Source: Haplomitrium mnioides (Eukaryota; Marchantiophyta; Haplomitriopsida; Calobryales). Taken from it: a stretch of 64,000 nucleotides of DNA. Positions 49,590 through 60,715 of the stretch are shown in pieces (positions within the stretch are counted from its first letter, which is position 1; every line of letters begins with the position of its first letter). The DNA is taken from positions 21,798 through 85,797 of the forward strand of contig JBNGIS010001449.1 of assembly GCA_049999725.1 (NCBI GenBank), given 5' to 3'. The position numbers were made by a program, and so were the translations under genes. Under the pieces are notes generated by a model that was not told where the DNA came from, ran no database searches, and saw only the letters and a program-made list of their open reading frames with translations.

Positions 49590-49940
49590 TGCATAATAAA
49601 ATGGACACTCGCTCTATCATGCTTGTTGAAACGGCCAAAAAACAAATCTAAAAAATTCATGTACTTTTTGTTTTTAAAAAATAACCTTGGTTTTTATGTT
49701 TTTGAGGTCAAAAATCGCAAAATTTCCCAAAAGAAAAAGTTCTTATTTTGAGTAGCCTATTTTTGGCTCAAAGTAGCGGCTCTTGAACCCTTTTCTTTTT
49801 TTTTTTAAATGTGGCTTTTGAGCTCAAAAAACATTAAAAAATAAGGTTATTGTTTAAAAACAAAAAATACATGAGTTTTTTAGGTTCATTTTTGGTCGTT
49901 TCAACAAGCATGATAGAGCAAGAGTCTGTTTCATTATGCA
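49590..49940. repeat. Imperfect foldback element between the inverted copies
   Basis: The left ~120 bp (TCTATCATGCTTGTTGAAACG..., TTTTTGTTTTTAAA, ATAACCTT) is repeated in reverse complement at the right end (...CGTTTCAACAAGCATGATAGA). The centre carries the CTCAAAGTAGCGGCTCTTGAACC motif shared with the methyltransferase element ends. It could be a MITE or the terminal inverted part of a larger element. Confidence 0.7.
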
Positions 49941-50039
49941 ATGGAATAAGTTTGCAATCGTAGACATAGAAATAAAGAAAATTACACATTGCATGGATTT
50001 AAAAGCTCTATTTTAAAGTTCAAGCAAGAAAGAAGCTTT

Positions 50040-50660
50040 CACTTATAGTTGAAAATCCATACACGCAAAAGTCAAAGTGGGATTTAAAAAAAGATTTCAG
50101 CATTTAAAAATATTTCATAACTCAACAAAGCATATACACAAACAAATCATAGTTCAGAATCAAAAAAGCAGTAGCTAACGAGATTGAATTAAGAGTGTAA
50201 ACAAGATCATAGTTCAGAATCAACCCAACAAAGGTCTCAAGATCTACAAAAGAGTCTATGAGTTGTGTACAAACTAAGTTGTAAGCAGTAATCTTTGTAT
50301 GAAGAAGTTTGAGGGTTGTATATGAAAAGTAGAGCTTGTGCAAGGCTTGGACTTCCACCCCAAAGTATGTGCGTATAGGAATCCATCCAAGCTCAACATG
50401 TGAATACTCCACCCCAAAGTCTATGCGCACATAAGAATCCAAGCTCACCGACTGAATACTCCACAACAAAGAATGACAAGAACCTAGGTTTTAGTTTCCA
50501 CATAAGAGTTTTTGTACGCACAAAGTTTTGACTTGCGAATCAAAGTTTATACGCACATAAGGTTCACACTTCTACAACCGAGGATACACATAGTAAACAT
50601 TCTATTTTTTGCAACAAACTCTACGCACACAAAAGATTTCAATTTCTAATTCGGAATCTA
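50040..50660. repeat. Sparse, degenerate GCGC/GTAC palindrome array in the spacer
   Basis: Scattered units such as TATGTGCGTATAGGA, TCTATGCGCACATAAGA and TTTATACGCACATAAGG are separated by 60-100 bp. They appear older or more decayed than the arrays in the methyltransferase introns. Confidence 0.5.
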
Positions 50661-51599
50661 AAAGTAAAACGGGTACAAAGCTCTACATCTGGGTCAAAAT
50701 GCGCCAAAGGTTTTAAGTTATACATCAAAATCCTTACAAGCAAAAAATAAGTAGTCGATTTGGGCAGATGCTTTGGCGACACAATAATCTTAAACTCTTC
50801 TAGAAAGCACTAAAGTTAGAAACAACATACTTACATTTTGGAGAAGAAAATATTTTACAAAGCAAATGAAAATACTTACTAAAGATTTAAGTTTCATTTA
50901 CAGAGAATAACATTCAACTTGGAATGATTTACAGTAAAAAGTTCAAGGTGGCAGAAAAACTCAACAAGTTGCTTCAAAAGATTTTCACATACTTTATAAA
51001 ATAATAATCTTAAATTACAATATACTTGAAAATACACAATATATAGTAAAATTCTTAAATTACTTTAGTCACTCGTCTCAACTTCTTCGGATTCAGCTTC
51101 AAAAGATTCATCAAGATTTACTTGACTTGTCTCAATGTTAATGACAGTGATTGAATCTCTTTGAAACATTTCAAGATTGCGGGTTTTTTATCCTTCGTAC
51201 TTAAATAGACTTGCTTTAATGGTAACTAGAGTGGTTTTTCTCAATTGGTTTTTTTGAGTAAGAAGAAAATCAAAAGACAAAATCATGATTTGTGTTATAT
51301 CAAGTACATCAATATGTAAATTGGATTTGCGTTTCCCTTTTGTTGCTGCTATTTTTTCTCGAAAGTATTGTCCAAAAAATGCATCCTTAGTCTAACAAAC
51401 AAACCATTGAACACGTACTCGTTTCGGGTTTGGGGGATCTTTCTCATCAAATGACAAAACTTTGAGAACTTTGGCAACCCAAAACGGTCTGCCTTTTGGA
51501 TCCAAAGATGCAAGAACACAAATAAATAGTCTAGCTTTCATCTTATATAGATTGCCAAATTTATGCCCATATCAAGTGTTGTGCAAAAGAGTCCCTTCT

Positions 51600-53525
51600 C
51601 GCGACTTATGTGCTCTATCATAGATTGCTTGACATGTAGAAAGTATTTGCTGTACCGAAGTATCTTCTTCTGTCTGTTGAGCCTCAAGCTGAGATCCTAG
51701 ACAAACATTTTGAGAATCATTACAAGTGTTTGACGACTGTGAAAGTGGAAAGGTAAATTTTGCTTCGAGTCATCGTCTTTTTTTTTCAAGGATGTAGGCC
51801 GCAATCTCTTATTGGGCAAGAAAAAAGTCATTCCACTATTGAATATCAAAATTTGTAAAGAACTTGTAGCAGTTCTCACTTATGTTATCCTTTATTGCAA
51901 AGACCAGTTTCTCGGCATCAACTACTCTTTCTTCCTTTTAAGATCTTTTGATTTCAGAATAGACCTTGAGAGGAACCAGCATTGAACTCAAAATTTCTCT
52001 GTCCATTTCAAGTAGGCACTTGAGTTGACAAATACCATCCAGAGGTAACCAAAATTCATTTGTTTAAAATTGTTCGCTCCAAATCTTTGCCTTGGAATCA
52101 TTCAACTGGAACTTGAATTGTTGGTTAAAGGTAATATCATGCATCCTTTGAACCAAAAAGGGACATTGTTATAGAAATATTTTGAAATCCCATGTCTCTA
52201 ACAAAAGAGTTACCCGAGGTTTAGGATTATAGGATAATTGAAGCGCCTCACTGAGACTTGTAATCGTGAAAGCTTTGACATGTTTCAAACGTTTCGAGAA
52301 TCGGTTGAGTATTTGATCGATTTAATCATGAGTATAGCCAACCATGAGAAATCCCACCTTGATTTTTTGAAAAACATTCTTGGCAATAAGGAGACTAAAA
52401 TATCCAAACAAGATAGAATTCGTATTCTCTTGTGTCATGTTGTCCAACTGAAGATACAAATTTGGAGGCAACGGCCCTTCAAAGTCACATAATATTTTGT
52501 TGATCACAACAACTTTCAAATTAGAATCGTTTCTCAAGTTTTCGTAGGTTAAGAAGACCCTAGAAGAAAGAGCATGATTGAATATTAAGGCACCAACAAC
52601 ATGCACACCCACCAAACAATCTTTGTCAACGTTTTTTGGCAGTAAAGGCTAGTGTAGAATAGCAATTTTCTTCTAATCCATTCTATCAATGACAATTTCC
52701 AAGTACTTTTGACCATTAGCATAACATTTTCTTCGATAGTTTGCAAGCTTTGATCTTTCTTTCATTTGTTGGTCACGATGAAGAGAAAATCGGCTATTAT
52801 ATTTGGCTCCATCATCACAAAGCACAAATTTTTATGTCTTTTAAAGACATAAAAATGGTTCAGTACAATATATGGAGATGTTTGGAACTCCAAAAAGCCA
52901 CCTAAGGTGCTAAGAATATTCAAATCATCTTAAACAAACGTTTGGATTGGTAGAAGTGAACATTTTTTAAAAGATTACAAATAAACTTTAGGTAATTTAA
53001 ATAGAAGAAAATCTATTTGACTTAAAGTAAAAAAAAAAGTTTTTAAAGGAGAAAAACAAGATTTGCTAACAAAAGGTCACAAACTGGAACTAGAGTTTCA
53101 AAGGTAACTTGGACTCTTTATTCACAAAAGATAAAGAAAACCAAAACACATCCTATACGTGCATAGGATGAGTGGAGACAACAACTGATCGTTTGCACAC
53201 ATATGACCAAAGCAACAACACCAATACCATGACTTGCTTTGACTATTGTCACGTATGGTTTTAAGAGAAACAAGAACAAATCCTATACGTGCATAGGATC
53301 TGAAAACAAAAAAATGGTTCTTGTAATTGCTTTTCTTGGAAAGGGCTCTTTATTCAATGCAACAAAAACAAAACTTGTTACAATGCTAAGGTCACCACCA
53401 AGAATCAGATTCATTTCCTCACTTTATTCAGTTGTAGACAAGGTTTGGATTCAAACTAAAAACAACAAATCCTATACGACCATAGACTCTCGTCTCACAA
53501 CTCAAGTTGCTAAGAATCACTCGTG
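51600..53525. repeat. Right arm of ~1.8-kb inverted repeat
   Basis: Reverse-complement partner of 47695-49510, containing most of DUF7869 copy B. The two arms are separated by ~2.1 kb that includes the foldback element and a palindrome array. Confidence 0.8.
53150..53310. repeat. TATACGTGCATA palindromes in copy B
   Basis: Two near-perfect units, CATCCTATACGTGCATAGGATG (~53149) and ATCCTATACGTGCATAGGAT (~53280), flank ~110 bp. They correspond to the units in the copy A intron. Confidence 0.75.
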
Positions 53526-53639
53526 TCAACTGGGTGTTAAGGTACTTCATGCAAAATTTTCAAAAAAATGCTTCCAATTGACACAAATAGAGCTCAAGAC
53601 ATGCTGAGGAGTAAGTAAAAATAAAAGGATAGAGATAAA

Positions 53640-54820
53640 AAGAAATAAAACTACTCTAATTGTCGGGGCCAAGCCAAGCCCACCAACCTTGTATCTAACT
53701 GACTATCTAACTCGGAGGACAGCCTGGCCTTGGGGGGTTTAGGGCATCGGCCTTCTGGAGAAGCACTTATGGGATATATACAGAGTTGGTGTTCGACGAG
53801 CAATCGGATGCGAGTGAGAAAGAAGAAGTTTGTGGGCAGGATGGCTTGTGCGATTTTGCTTAGAAGCGATGTTGGTCTAGGAAAATTTGGAGAAGCCCAA
53901 TCTATTACAAGGAATTGAAGGTGCGGTGGAGTTTCGGAATAAGAATGAAATCGCTTTGGATTTATTGAGAGAAAGGATGGCAAGCCGCTGGAACAGCGAA
54001 AAAGATCCTTGAGGAGAATTGACCAGCTATGTCAACTAGAGAAGAATCCGTTGCGGGAATCAAGCATGGAGAAGGATTCGGGATGTTGAGCGAGAACGAC
54101 CTGGGAAGGAAATGTTGCGTGATCATTTGCTGCGTGAAATCCCCTCTTGCAATGTAGGAATATACTGAAGGTCCTTGCTGTAAATGGAAGGCTATGAAGA
54201 TCGCGCTGAACTGAAGACCCTTTGTGAATGCTGAAGGCGAAAGAGGCATGGAAAATCAGAGTGTTGGGCTCGTAACACGGTTGCCCTAGCTGAACAGCTA
54301 ACGAAGAAGATCCTCTGAATTCAATAAAGGATTACTGAAGAAATCTCGAATGACAGAAATTGAAGTACGGTCTGGTTTGAAATCGAACAATGTTGAGGTT
54401 GCGATGCTGCCCATCTTTGCTGCGAAATCAAATCGAATGAAGGCTGGTGGAAACGATCGGATTGAAGAAAAATTGATCTGCAAAGAATCAAGGTCCAAAG
54501 TCTGTGGTGTTCGATCCGAAGAACAGAGCGGAAACTCGCCTTCCTAAGTGGGGAGCCCAATTAAGGTGGTTCCGATCCGTCTTCCGATGTAGGGAGGATC
54601 GGTTAAGAGGGATTCTAAAGCGGGATAATTAATCGACTAAAAGGGTGACATGTCGAAGATTCGGATAAGAGAAAGATAATTTGGAAAGTTCGAATCGGAC
54701 GTCTTTAGAAAGTTTGAAATGGATCCGCAGGGTATATAGTTCTTAGATCAAACTTTTCCACAAGTCACATAAAAGGAGCCTTCTTCAATGTTCTTACATA
54801 AAACTTTTTAACGCTTTAGT
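53640..54820. other. Non-coding interval of different base composition
   Basis: More GC-rich than the flanking repeat DNA. No gene could be assembled from the short frames on either strand. A phrase (G)GGAGCCCA(A/C)TTAAG(G/A)...GGTTCCGATC at ~54550 recurs at ~55120 and ~55205, linking this interval to the tandem-repeat block that follows. Confidence 0.4.
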
Positions 54821-54829
54821 GAAGAGAAG

Positions 54830-55520
54830 GAGCCTCTTAGGGTTTCTATATCAAGGGAGGATGCCGAAATGAAGATAAGACAAGGTTTCACCTGAAGAGC
54901 AAGGCGCCGAAATAGTGACCTATCGACGGTCTGGCTAGAAAGGGAAAAAAATGTCGAAATAGAGATATGTTGAAAATTCGTTGGGAGAAGAACGAGGGTG
55001 TCAAAATGGCAATCAATCGAAGGTCCGACCAGAGGAGGGACAGAAGGTGTCAAAACAAGGATAAATTGAAGGTCTGACCAGAAGAAGAACGAGAGAGCTG
55101 AAAGGGCGATAAATCGATAAGGGGAGCCCACTTAAGAGGGTTCCGATCTGCATCCAATGTGGAGATCCCCATTTAACAGGGTTTCGATTGACCTCCCTAA
55201 GTGGAGAGACCACTTAACAGGGTTCCGATGGGGGGAGAACAAGGGGGCAGAAATGAGGATATAGCGCAGCTCCAGTATAAGAAGAAAGGATGCCGAAATA
55301 GCAATTTATCAACGGTCCAAGAAAAAGCTAGCAACTTTGAAACAGTAATCTATCACAGGTTTGACATGGAGAAACAAGAAGGGATCAACTGAAATGGTGA
55401 CGAGTCACAGATCCAACCAAAGGAGAACCAAAGATGCCGAAGAGGCGATCTAGTGCAGATTTGACGGAAGAAGAAGCGGTGCCAAAAAGAGGATCTATCA
55501 CCGATCCAATGGGGACAAAA
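54830..55520. repeat. Tandem repeat, unit ~53-58 bp (GCCGAAAT type)
   Basis: Recurring units contain (G/T)(C/T)CGAAAT(A/G), a purine spacer, GATC(T/A)ATC, (G)AAGGTC(C/T)GACC and AGA(A/G)GA. About ten degenerate units, with an inserted GGAGCCCACTTAAG...GGTTCCGAT segment. No conserved reading frame. Confidence 0.65.
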
Positions 55521-55661
55521 ATGGAAGTCTTCATAGTTCTTATACAGAGAGTTAGGACCTTGCGGATGACATAGCAGCTGGGAAAGTCAATGGGTCAACG
55601 GACAGTCAACGTGACGATTCGTCTACCCTTTGCGGGGCAGCGTCAAACGACGCCACAGTAG

Positions 55662-55915
55662 AAACGTGGCACCTCCGTGGGACTCAAGAATCTGGAGGAA
55701 TCTTACAGACTCTGCGGGCATCTTGGCCTTTTGCGAATTACGTGGCACCTCCGCGGGACCTAGGAATCAACAAGAATCTTTGAGATTCCACTGGTGTCTT
55801 GGCCTCTGCAAATTACGTGGCACTCAACGGGACTCTGAGAATCAGCGGGAGTCTTACATATTCCGCGGGAATCGTGGGCTTTGCGGAAACGTGGCAGTTC
55901 GAGGGAGCCCGTGGG
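55662..55915. repeat. Tandem repeat, unit ~84 bp (CGTGGCACCTCCGCGGGA)
   Basis: Three to four units each contain CGTGGCAC(C)TC, CGGGAC, AGAATC, AATCTTACAGA, CGCGGG and TTGGCCT(T)TGC. The unit is divisible by three, so the plus frame stays open and gives a repeated TSAGP/ILAFCELRG-like peptide, but nothing else supports coding. GC-richer than its surroundings. Confidence 0.7.
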
Positions 55916-55989
55916 ATTCCTCGGAGTGTTTGCGGACCTCTATGGGAACAAGGTGCGTCGAGGGTGCTGCAAAGGATCCTTTGAATTGA

Positions 55990-56110
55990 GGGACAAATTT
56001 GCTTGGAAATTCACATCAAATTGCGCCGAGCCTTTGTCGTCTTGCCAAATTAAGCCAAGACCTTGAAATTGCCATCAAATTTGCGCCAAGATTCATCGCC
56101 TTGCAGAATT
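55990..56110. repeat. Short tandem duplication (~60-bp unit)
   Basis: Two units with AAATTGCC or AAATTTGC, GCGCC(G/A)AG, CGTC/CGCCTTGC and AAATTAAGC(C/A)AG. Directly follows the 84-bp repeat. Confidence 0.55.
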
Positions 56111-56119
56111 AAGCAGAGC

Positions 56120-57840
56120 GCTTGGAGTTTGCGTTCTACGGTCAGTAGTCAGCTTGCTCGGATCTACGCCCATTTTCCATCGATCAAGCATCCAAATGTA
56201 GCAACGACCCAAGTCGCTGAGAAGGGAAAAAACGACAAGCATGAAGGAATTCGCGTGGAGGGGTATAAATCGATCGTCTGCAATGTTTGAGGGGTTGATT
56301 GTGGATGTAAGCTTGCAAGTTGTGAGAACGATAGCAGAAAGGAAGACACACGAGAGAGGGAGGATAGAATTCGTGAAGCTTCACTTGAAGCAAGTGAACT
56401 CGAGCATGGGGCTAGCAGGGGTGGAGGTGGACTAGAGGGGCGCTGGGAATCGCTGAGCGGAGAGCTCTAGAGGCCTAGGCGATCCAGGTGTACTCATCAC
56501 TACGGGTGGACCAGCATCGGAGGTGGACTGATACTTGAAGACGGAAGGAATTCTAGGTTGTCCTAAAATCGGAGAGGCTGCCAAAGTGGTATCTTTGGGG
56601 TTGTCTCAGTAGTGTCTATGCAAGAGCAACAATCCCATGAACGTTTAGAGGGCGTTTTTGGTTTATTCTCTCAAGGGAAGTCAAGAAAAAGTAGTTGCAT
56701 TCGTGTCTGTATACGGTGTAAGAAGATCTACCAAAGCTTCAGGGTGGAGTAGGTAACCAGCAGTCGAGAGGACTGTCTTCCAGAGGTGGAAGTTAAACAA
56801 GACCTCGTCTGATCTTGAGGAAGTAAATTCATGGCTTCTTGCGAGGGAAGTTAAAAAACTATCTGGAGAAGGGTGCGTGGGTGGAAGTGGATCTTCGGAA
56901 AACCAAATGAGCTGCAGAGGGAAGGGAGAAAGAGAGTGTTGAGAGTTCAAGCTTGTGTTGCAGAGGTTGTCCCAAGTCAAAGGATTATTGGCAAAGTGTA
57001 TCTTGGGTGTGTGTGTGTGTGTGTGTTCGTGGGTTAGTTAGTTTTGTATTCTATTTGTATTTACTGAAAAGATACTTCAGATCCAAAGTAAACAAGATCT
57101 CAGCTCATCAGGAATCCAAGAATCAGCCTCAGAGAGTAAGGCAGTACAATGGACAGGTCCCCTATATAATTCAAATGTCAGTGCCTGATCTTATATTGTA
57201 AAACTTTGAGTCTGGATCCTATTTCAGATCCCTGGAATTCACTTTGGAATTTGATCAGAAAAGCTTTTGAGGTGTGGATGAATGTCTGAATGAGGAAGTG
57301 AACAAGGAGAAGGGTTTATAAGGTGAGAAGTATCATCCTTAAGGCCTGAAAGTGATAACTTGCAATGGGACCGTCTCATAAAAGAACCTGAAACCCTGTA
57401 ATGTCAGCTTTTTCCTTCCGAAGAGTAGTCTTTGGAGGTTAACGCCTGAAGGAGGGGGCTGACAACTTAACTCAAATCTTCTTTGTTGAACAACTTAACA
57501 AAACAAATATCTTTTAGCACTAAGTTGAAATAACATAATATCTCTAAAACTAAGCTTTCAGTCTAGAAAAAAAAATAGCATGGATTAACCACAGTTTCAA
57601 AAGAGAAGAAAGCTCGCAATTCTTTGGAGGTAAGCGATGGATAAAGCCATTGATAAAGCTCACTAAAAATGAACTATTTGAATCAACAATTTTAACAAAT
57701 ATTGTCAGCCTCTAAAAGCTTCTCTAAAATATGTGTTTTGAAAGAAATTTCCACAAAATGACAAAATTGGGAACTTTTGGTGAAGAAAATGAAAAAATAA
57801 ATTGGAAAGATGAAAACAAATGATGCTTTATATACTAACT
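56120..57840. other. Intergenic sequence with a (GT)n microsatellite
   Basis: No gene supported. A (GT)10-like tract lies at ~57006-57026. The rest has short frames without domains; the right end becomes AT-rich as it approaches methyltransferase copy 3. Confidence 0.45.
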
Positions 57841-57923
57841 TTTTTTTAGTACCATGGGAACCTACGTGTTAAAAGCTCCGCAAATCATTTTTTGTGAGAC
57901 TTTGCCATTTTTTGAAATCCAAG

Positions 57924-57930
57924 TATAAAA
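57924..57930 (+). promoter_or_regulatory. TATA box of methyltransferase copy 3
   Basis: TATAAAA followed by GAAGTGTTAGTGGAAAGTTT, nearly identical to the block upstream of copy 2. It lies about 185 bp before the codon aligned to the copy 2 start. Confidence 0.6.
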
Positions 57931-58504
57931 GAAGTGTTAGTGGAAAGTTTCTTTCTATTGTCGCGAGTTCACTTTCCAGCTTTTGTTTTATTGTCATCAT
58001 GTTTTTGTATTTACTTGTTATTTTGCCTATTTCAGCCTTTCGATTTTTTTTGGAACTTTTGTTTCTTAGATTTTTTACCTCAAATTCTACCACTTTTCAA
58101 TTTTTGAAAAATAGCATCACAAGTCAATGTTTCGAGACCTCCTCAACCAAAGCCTTACAGGTATTTGGATGTTATCAAAGCTCTTGAGCCTAGAAAATTA
58201 GACTAGTATTAGCTTGTAAATTGTGGATCCTTGAAAGATCTTGATCCACATTTTTATCTTTTTGCTGGTGAAGGTGAGAAATTCAACCTAGACCTTGTTG
58301 TCCAAATTACGATGATAAAGGAGGGCCAACAAGCCCACATTGGGCTGCTTGTGCAATCCCAAGATGCCAATACCCTGTACAAACATCTTGCAAACAATTT
58401 GCTTTTTCTGAGATAAAGGAGAGGGACATTTTTGCCAAGCATCTTCAGATGGCAAGGTACTATTTGAAAACCCTTTCTCTTTGGTTTTCTTTCTTGACTT
58501 ACTC

Positions 58505-58770
58505 GAAACCCTATGCACGCATGGACCTGAGGAGTCCATGCGCGTATGGACTTGAGGATCCCATGCGCAACTGGACTTAGGAGTCCATGTGCGCATGGAC
58601 CTGTGAGTCCTTACGCGCATGGACCTATGGAGTCCTTGCGCGCATGGACTTGAGAAGTCCATGCACACATGGACCTAGGACCCTCTACACGCCCCAACAT
58701 AGGAGTCTATGCATGCATGGACTTTGGAGTCCATGCGGGTCTAGACCTTGGAGTCCATGCGAGCATAAAG
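58505..58770. repeat. GCGC-centred palindrome array, intron 1 of copy 3
   Basis: About ten units, including AGTCCATGCGCGTATGGACT, AGTCCATGTGCGCATGGACC and AGTCTATGCATGCATGGACT. Same intron as the array at 44336-44725 in copy 2. Confidence 0.85.
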
Positions 58771-60444
58771 CTATGATTAAGTTTTTCTTAGACTGAAAGT
58801 AAAATACAATTGTACTCTTTGTAATTATATGGAGATTTTTTATTTAACATGTTTGATGATTTGTTTCTTTTGTTTTCCAATTCAAACAATTCTTGGCGGA
58901 CTTTGTGGATGGCTACAATGATGTGAAGCACGTCGAATGAGATTTTATTAAGATGGCCATCAACATCAAGTTGTTGAAGCCAAAGCATGCGTCCTTATTC
59001 AACAGCTTGTACCACATCCTAATGCAGAAACCATGTCAACTGTAGGAATGCCATAAACTTTTGCTAAAATTAAAAATTAAAAATTAAAAAAATTAAAAAA
59101 TGATGGAGCCAATGGAGGCTCTGAAAATGAAGAAACAGGTTATGACAAAGAAAAAGCATGTGCCAGCTCCAATTATTGAAGAGGAGCCTGCCTCCTCCCA
59201 ATCTCCAACAAAGTCTTCCTCTATTTCCCCCTTGTCTTCAACATCGAGTACCTCAGGAGACGAAGCCGAGCCGGAGCCGGTTCGGGCTCCAACATCAAGA
59301 GCAAAAAGGCAATCGCACAAGGGGCTGTGAAACATTCCAAGAGCATGAGCAAGTGGATCGCACAGTGTCTGAGGAAGACAAAAATAAAATCAAGGAGTCT
59401 ACAATCCAACAATGTAGAGTCTGAGAGGAAACAATTACGATTAGGCTGGAAATTTTAAATCTTCTAAAACCTGGAATGGATAATTGAGGGGTTTTCTAGT
59501 ATAAGAGGTTGAATGAAGACTTTGTTGAGCTTTTGGCGCAGAGAATTCTCACAAACAATTATGCTCACAACTTTTTCATTGTTGTTGTTGACCTCAAGTG
59601 TGGGCTGAAGGATAAGTTAGAGTTCCATATTAGGAACCTTGACAAGTATCGGTACAAGACTGCTGGAGGCGATCATAGTGCAGCTTCTGACAACCAAATA
59701 CGGAGCAAAAAATCCAACGCTTTTGCTTTGCAATTGCTATGTTTATGTGGGCCTTACACCAACAAGTTGCTTGTATTTTTGCACTTGATGACAATTATGA
59801 CCAGAGATACATGTTGGAGATGACCTTGATTCAAAAGGTCAAACATTGACATCAGAGGTTTGTGGAGAGTAGGATGGTGTCATCCCAAAAATTAAAAAAG
59901 GAATTAGTCTTGGAGATCAAGCTCAAGTCAACACTTGAGAAGATAATCACTTCTCAAGACAATTGGTTCCAGCTGGCGTTTAGAAGTGGTGAGCTCTGGG
60001 ATTTACAACATAGCATTTTTTCTATGTAGGAGAAGAATACAGTGAAGGGCCAAAAGCCAAAGGCCAATGGATCACTGAGAATGGAAGACATGAAGTGGAC
60101 ACCTTGTAGATCCCTTCACGGTCTTTTTGATGAAGTAAAAATATTAGTTTTGAAACGGGTGGAAGCCGGAGAGCTTTCAATGGATGAAATGTCTCGCGAG
60201 GGAGAGAGACATAAAGTTTTGGTAGAGATGGTGAAATCCTTCGACTCCGAAGTTTCTTACAAGAGCTGGGAAGAAGCAAGAGAGGAGTACTCTCTCCACA
60301 CTAAAAAGTCTAAGTTGGTTGTGTTTTACTTGAGTTTTGAGAAACTTTTGCTAAGTTTGTTTTTCCACTTAACATTTATTGTCTAGAGTTGCATTGAATT
60401 TATTGTGGATTGTGTTTTGTTAAAATGAAATTCAATTATAGTCA

Positions 60445-60715
60445 AAGTCCATGCACCATAGACTTTGAAGTACTTGCGCGTGTAGATTTTAAAGTCCATG
60501 TGCGCATGGACTTTGAAGTACAAGCGCACATGGACTTTGAAGTACAAGTGCGCATGGACTTCAAAGTCTATGCGTGCCCAAACGTCAAAGTTCATGCTCA
60601 TTTTGGACTTTAAAGTTCTTCACATGTACTTAAAGGTCTTTTCGTGCTTTGACTTCAAAGTCCATGCGCATATGGACTTCAATATCCATACGCGTATGGA
60701 TTGTAAAGTCAATCC
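60445..60715. repeat. GCGC-centred palindrome array, intron 2 of copy 3
   Basis: Clear 24-bp periodicity: an 18-bp palindrome (GTCCATGTGCGCATGGAC, GTACAAGCGCACATGGAC, GTACAAGTGCGCATGGAC) plus a 6-bp spacer (TTTGAA or TTCAAA, itself near-palindromic). Same intron as 42190-42745 in copy 2 and 38250-38412 in copy 1. Confidence 0.85.

Larger units (their letters stand above)
51060..53525 (-). pseudogene. DUF7869-type mobile-element protein relic, copy B
   Basis: Inverted partner of copy A that retains the stretch frameshifted in A: GALIFNHALSSRVFLTYENL, INKILCDFEG, LYLQLDNMTQENTNSI and KIKVGFLMVGYTHD, open from 52615 to 52322. The LQLDN-x-x-x-EN ... G(H/Y)TH arrangement is diagnostic of the DUF7869 family in plants and other eukaryotes. 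Frame breaks follow, and the IDGMDQ segment reads I-D-R-M-D then stop. A C-terminal portion absent from copy A (51.06-51.6 kb) has GRPFWVAKVLKVLSFDEKD, typical of the tail of such proteins. A palindrome-bearing intron-like interval (~52.95-53.5 kb) matches that of copy A. Confidence 0.6.

Noticed and set aside
53651-56393. Assorted frames of 60-110 aa in the 53.6-56.4 kb block
   Set aside because: They overlap tandem repeats or low-complexity sequence and lack starts, domains or splice structure.
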